Shown: piece by piece, positions 38,838-64,000 of the stretch
How the letters are laid out: every line of letters begins with the position of its first letter
Position numbering within the stretch: the stretch's first letter is position 1
Notes under the pieces: model-generated
The model's database searches: none
The model's input: the letters and a program-made list of their open reading frames with translations, nothing else
What the model was told of the DNA's origin: nothing
Translations under genes and position numbers: made by a program
Assembly (NCBI GenBank): GCA_054601695.1
Contig: BAAHQB010000017.1
Coordinates: forward strand, 930,001 to 994,000
Reading direction: 5' to 3'
Length of the DNA: 64,000 bases
DNA from: Amorphochlora amoebiformis
Lineage: Eukaryota; Cercozoa; Chlorarachniophyceae

Positions 38838-39729
38838 CCGTCTTGACGCCTTGGGATTCGGAGACAAAGGCATCGAATACGACCTGGTGTGGTGCGCAGA
38901 TCGTTCGTCGTCAACCAATGCACTTAAGACAATAGGAACCTTCTTTCCAAGGTCAGCCCGCACCTCATTCCAGCTGCAGTTTCCGTTGAGAACATGTTAG
39001 AAGTGTATTGGGCATTGAAATTAAGAATCTTTATGGCTCTGTCACAATCAGAGGTTGCAGTGTCATTAGATTCTCTGAGGTTCTAGTGAATAGGAGTGAA
39101 ATAACAAGTTATAGCAGGAGGGGTGAATGATTACGGCTTACCCTTGCATAAGGAGCTTCGCTTCAGTGCCCTTTTTCACCACCTGATATTGCAAACACAT
39201 TCATGTGTAAGATATATATATATATATGTGTATATATATATATATATTTATATATTATAGTATAGTTTGGTGAGAGCCACAACATCCAACAAGAGAGTAG
39301 CTGAAGAAAGGATCGCAAGTGTTAAGCATCGCGTGTCCAGCAGAAAATATCTATCAAAATTATGCGCACCGCGGGTGAAGTCTTGAGCGCTCCTCTCTTC
39401 TCCTTCAGCGAGTCCTTGAGCGTCTTCGTGCTACGAGGCTTGTGAAGCGCAGAAGCGAACTGTTTGCTGACAGGTGAGTTAGGCCTTTTCGGTGACAAAC
39501 TGTTCCGAGAATTCTTCCGGAAACCACTTGCGTAGAGCTTAGGTGTGCGGCGAAACATAGTATGCCGGCGCTTGGGATGGCTACGAAGTCCTCTGAAAGC
39601 TGGTAAGGGGGATTTCCTTTGCCTGAGATGTTTCTGTCGGGCGGCGGGACGCCTGTGGTCTTCATCCCCTCGCACAAGTTTCGTAACCTGATTCAATACA
39701 TAAAAGTCGTGCTTTACGGAATGGACCAT
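31799..39729 (-). CDS. Formin (FH1-FH2 actin nucleator)
   Basis: Exons (5' to 3'): 39729-39370, 39182-39142, 38973-38835, 38667-38639, 38471-38373, 38244-38041, 37371-37322, 37219-36977, 36843-36768, 36295-36196, 35805-35699, 35206-35142, 35020-34953, 34797-34723, 34504-34427, 34318-34272, 34040-33968, 33885-33800, 33685-33574, 33476-33402, 33196-33127, 32558-32518, 32289-32248, 32186-32130, 31978-31799. Total 838 residues plus TGA. A basic N-terminus (to ~307) is followed by a proline-rich FH1 ending in two PPPPP runs (~370-387), then [20 protein letters not shown] opening FH2 (~412-780). FH2 core words follow in canonical order: [44 protein letters not shown] and [10 protein letters not shown], then a basic tail. 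FH2 dimers nucleate and processively elongate actin; FH1 binds profilin. No GTPase-binding/DID region was recognised. A further ORF with ATG at 39914 does not join in phase, so the 5' end is uncertain. One junction (34427/34426) uses a GC donor. Confidence 0.93.
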
Positions 39730-40165
39730 CAATTCAGATTTTAATTTCTAGAAGCCAGGTACGACAGCTGTGTCGCGAATTCGGAGTGGCGTTCGGATTG
39801 AGTCTTGTTACCGTGGTCCCCATTCGCTGGCGAGTTCTCTGTGCTCCGGGAAGTTAAACGGCTAGCGTCAGAATCTGTCAGATCCGAGGCCGACAAATTA
39901 ACACGTTTTCTCATATGGTGATCAATGTGATGAGAACAGTGATAGAATTTACATGATTATACCCAAATCACTATTTTTCGTTAAAGGTATCAGCTGTTTC
40001 TGCCCAATCACAACGGTTGTCGTCTGCCAAGACTTCGATCACGCCCATCAAGGAATAGTCATTTTGCTCGTCGAGCGCTGGACACAGGCATCCTGGTGGG
40101 TACCAGAACGGATTACTGTTTCAGAACGCGCAAGATCAGCCTCTCTAAAACGTGCGTCGGGTTAC

Positions 40166-40252
40166 GGGGTGATGAAAGCGAACTTCCGGCTTGTAGTGGT
40201 TGATAGTTTTGGCCAGATTAGATCGGGTTGCAGGGGTGTAGTTACATAGTTT
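40166..40252 (-). other. Orphan exon-like ORF
   Basis: Twenty-nine codons, in phase 0 between an AG (CTAG) acceptor and a GTAACC donor, encode YTPATRSNLAKTINHYKPEV and flanking residues. It could be a 5' exon of the formin or part of an unknown minus-strand gene with 41242-41460. Confidence 0.3.
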
Positions 40253-40426
40253 CTAGTTGGTAGGAAGACTCGGTGTTTATGTGGTGTACGTATGAGATAT
40301 ATGTGCAGAAATGCATCGCATTGTTTTCATATTATAATTATTACACTTCATAATTTTGTTTTCACTGATTGTACTGTAAGTCACACATTAATCTAGTACG
40401 TATGCAATATCATGCCAATATGTGTA

Positions 40427-40467
<41 letters not shown>

Positions 40468-40471
40468 TGTG

Positions 40472-40535
<64 letters not shown>

Positions 40536-40544
40536 TATATATAT

Positions 40545-40584
<40 letters not shown>

Positions 40585-40588
<4 letters not shown>

Positions 40589-40667
40589 TATGTAATTGTT
40601 TATAACAATAATAATACATTTAATAATAATAATGATAATAGTTTAACGTTGTTACAAGTATATAACA

Positions 40668-40718
<51 letters not shown>

Positions 40719-40797
40719 GTATTATGTAATTGTTTATAACAATAATAATACATTTAATAATAATAATGATAATAGTTTAACGTTGTTACAAGTATAT

Positions 40798-40805
<8 letters not shown>
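40585..40805. repeat. Exact direct repeat (two copies, 134-bp period)
   Basis: The block GTATTATGTAATTGTTTATA through ACAAGTATATAACATATAT occurs at about 40585-40668 and again at about 40719-40805, virtually identical, separated by (AT)n. An (AAT)n array follows at about 40990-41052. Confidence 0.93.
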
Positions 40806-40864
<59 letters not shown>

Positions 40865-40869
40865 GTATG

Positions 40870-40950
<81 letters not shown>

Positions 40951-40980
40951 TAATATATAATAAATATATATATATATTTA

Positions 40981-41042
<62 letters not shown>

Positions 41043-41065
41043 TAATAATAATGTATATGTATATG

Positions 41066-41158
<93 letters not shown>

Positions 41159-41241
41159 TCTATAATATATGCACATACATATTAAACATACACAAGAGCA
41201 TCTAAATACACCCTACAATAAGATAAACACATATAGAATAC

Positions 41242-41460
41242 CTTCCCCCCCAAATCCATCTTCTCCCCAATGCTTTCCAACCAGAAATATGCGCTGGGGC
41301 CAGTGTATCCCTTAGGTGAGGCCGCCGTGTGCAGGGTCAAACTAAGGTGCAAGAGGGTCCATCTTCTCCCCAATGCTTTCCAACCAGAAATATGCGCTGG
41401 GGCCAGTGTATCCCTTAGGTGAGGCCGCCGTCTGCAGGTTCAAACTAAGGTGCAAGAGGG
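41242..41460 (-). pseudogene. Exon-like unit with frame-breaking 103-bp tandem duplication
   Basis: Copies at 41255-41357 and 41358-41460 differ at two positions. On the minus strand each encodes TAASPKGYTGPSAYFWLESI followed by GEKMD. The upstream (higher-coordinate) copy keeps a CAG acceptor, while in the other it is CAC. Because 103 is not a multiple of three, reading through the junction meets TAG soon after GEKMDPLAP. The outer copy ends MDLGGK at a GT donor (41241). Without partner exons the gene cannot be named. Confidence 0.45.
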
Positions 41461-41837
41461 TGAACAAGGGTAGCTTTAGTAGGCCATACTGCCACCATAG
41501 GCTTCAATTCATCGGAACTCTTGTGTTCGGCCTTTGAGACCGGTCACTGGAGCACATGGCGATCACCGCGAAATACTGTTAGAGGGTTTTAAGAAAGGAC
41601 TTCTAAAGGGTTGTGAAATAAACTTTTTTAATTTTTCGCCCGGATGGCGTTCGACGCCCGTCGGCCCGGGCATTTGGGAGGAATTGCCAGGCCGGACAAG
41701 GGCGGGCTATGACTCGTCATCAACAGTAATTTTTGATAAAGAGGTTGTCAGGAGAAAGAATTCGAAGCCAGGAGGCTGGAGAGAGAAATACCAGCGCAGA
41801 AGAGGACTATATCGAATCAGAGCACCTCGGAACTGGA

Positions 41838-59267
<17,430 letters not shown>

Positions 59268-59549
59268 CTTTAGTAATGTGAGTTAGATGAGCAATAGCTT
59301 TCAAGCTTTTTAAGTTTATACACCAGCAAATTAAAAGTTGGCTCTCAATTCTTAATTAATTCATTGAGCACGTATTTGGATCTTGTTTACGTGCGTACTA
59401 GTAGTAATCCAACTCTAGAATAGTCGACAATCGGCAGGACTGATTACTAGAATAATCATTACTAATTTGAGTCAGCTTCACCAACAATAGTAAAGTACGT
59501 GCAGTTAAGCGAAGCTCATAAATTTCTAACTTAATTTAGATCACATAAT
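59268..59549. other. Convergent spacer between coiled-coil and CBS genes
   Basis: 282 bp of mixed sequence with repeated ATTACT, CTAG and GTAATC words and no coding signal. One X-CTAG-X scar overlaps the CBS stop codon at the right edge. Confidence 0.65.
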
Positions 59550-62256
<2,707 letters not shown>

Positions 62257-62594
62257 ATTTAGCTGGCCGCAGAACACCGCTCTGCGTCCCGCGGCGTGTC
62301 TCTCAGATGTCCCGCCGTTGTCCAGGCAGAAATGTGACGTGGTCTTCTGTCACGACGTGATGGGCTATCCCTCCTTAAATCAAACTTTCTCCCTACTCTA
62401 TCCCCCGCTAATTTTTTAATATCTAAAAAATGTGTGAGCATTAAAATTTCATTTAAATGCCGAATTAAGGCCGGGGGAGACCTTTCCCCGACAGGTGGCA
62501 AGGGACAAGGAATCTCATGCGTGAAGCAAGTAATGTATTCTTTTTAATTCTTCGGTTCTCTTACCACGGTGACATATTCGAGTGACATATGTAT
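62257..62594. promoter_or_regulatory. Divergent intergenic region (CBS / oxygenase genes)
   Basis: 338 bp separate the two start codons (62256 minus, 62595 plus). The sequence is GC-balanced, unlike most non-coding DNA here, and is probably the bidirectional promoter. Open frames on both strands within it match nothing I know. Confidence 0.5.
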
Positions 62595-63981
<1,387 letters not shown>

Positions 63982-64000
63982 GTACATAACACTGACAATA

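Larger units (their letters stand above)
39730..41837. other. Formin / coiled-coil gene interval with orphan exon-like pieces
   Basis: An open frame with ATG at 39914 (minus, ~61 codons, Ser/Thr-rich) may be a formin 5' exon or leader. An 87-bp phase-0 exon-like ORF lies at 40252-40166 (minus). AT and AAT microsatellites fill 40430-41160, and a duplicated exon-like unit lies at 41255-41460. On the plus strand, 41534-41932 is open but matches nothing I recognise. Confidence 0.4.

Noticed and set aside
39743-39914. ATG at 39914 as the formin start
   Set aside because: The frame is open and Ser/Thr-rich, but its natural donors are in phases that do not join the next exon. An ATG at 39729 in the same exon as the supported sequence is simpler. 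It remains a possible 5' exon or upstream ORF.

Overview
This is eukaryotic nuclear DNA, very probably from a protist. Every recognisable gene is broken into many short exons, often 30-110 bp. The exons join in frame across GT-AG introns, with one GC-AG exception. The shortest introns are about 50-75 bp; others are swollen to 0.5-2.5 kb by (AT)n, (TG)n and related microsatellites. Exons are of balanced base composition, whereas introns and spacers are extremely AT-rich. I cannot name the species. The intron density, the mixed intron sizes and a multi-domain C2 / formin / GT8 gene set would fit an alveolate-like protist, but that is a guess. I see no rRNA, tRNA, CRISPR or bacterial-type operon.

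Layout: (1) a GT8 glycogenin-like glycosyltransferase, + strand, about 1405-4806, 5' end not found; (2) a GH13 alpha-amylase-like enzyme, +, 5549-11777; (3) a GT61 (DUF563-type) glycosyltransferase, +, 12151-20731; (4) a TLC-domain multi-pass membrane protein, -, 23865-21155; (5) a double-C2-domain coiled-coil protein, +, 23963-30083, whose start codon lies 97 bp from that of gene 4; (6) an FH1-FH2 formin, -, 39729-31799; (7) an unfamiliar coiled-coil / proline-rich protein with two UVR-like motifs, +, about 41838-59267, spread over some 21 exons; (8) a small CBS-domain protein, -, 62256-59550; (9) the 5' part of a 2-oxoglutarate/Fe(II) oxygenase-like gene, +, 62595 to the window end. Each exon chain was built by hand from splice sites and reading phase, and each closes without a frame conflict. 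Start codons of genes 1, 2, 6 and 7 are uncertain.

Genes 1-3 make a tandem run of carbohydrate-active enzymes: glucan priming or elongation, glucan cleavage, and glycan transfer. The remaining genes cover membrane lipid or trafficking (TLC), Ca2+/phospholipid binding (C2), actin assembly (formin) and unknown roles. Between them lie simple repeats, several unique islands that look like solo LTRs, and a convergent spacer (30.1-31.8 kb).

The most striking unexplained signal is a cluster, mainly in that spacer, of at least 14 copies of the pattern X-CTAG-X, where X is a different 5-6 bp word repeated on both sides of CTAG. A tandem duplication there gives direct filled-versus-empty comparisons: one copy carries CTAG plus a duplicated 5-mer where the other has the 5-mer once. 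This looks like a family of insertion or excision scars. The same scar forms the stop codon of the CBS gene.
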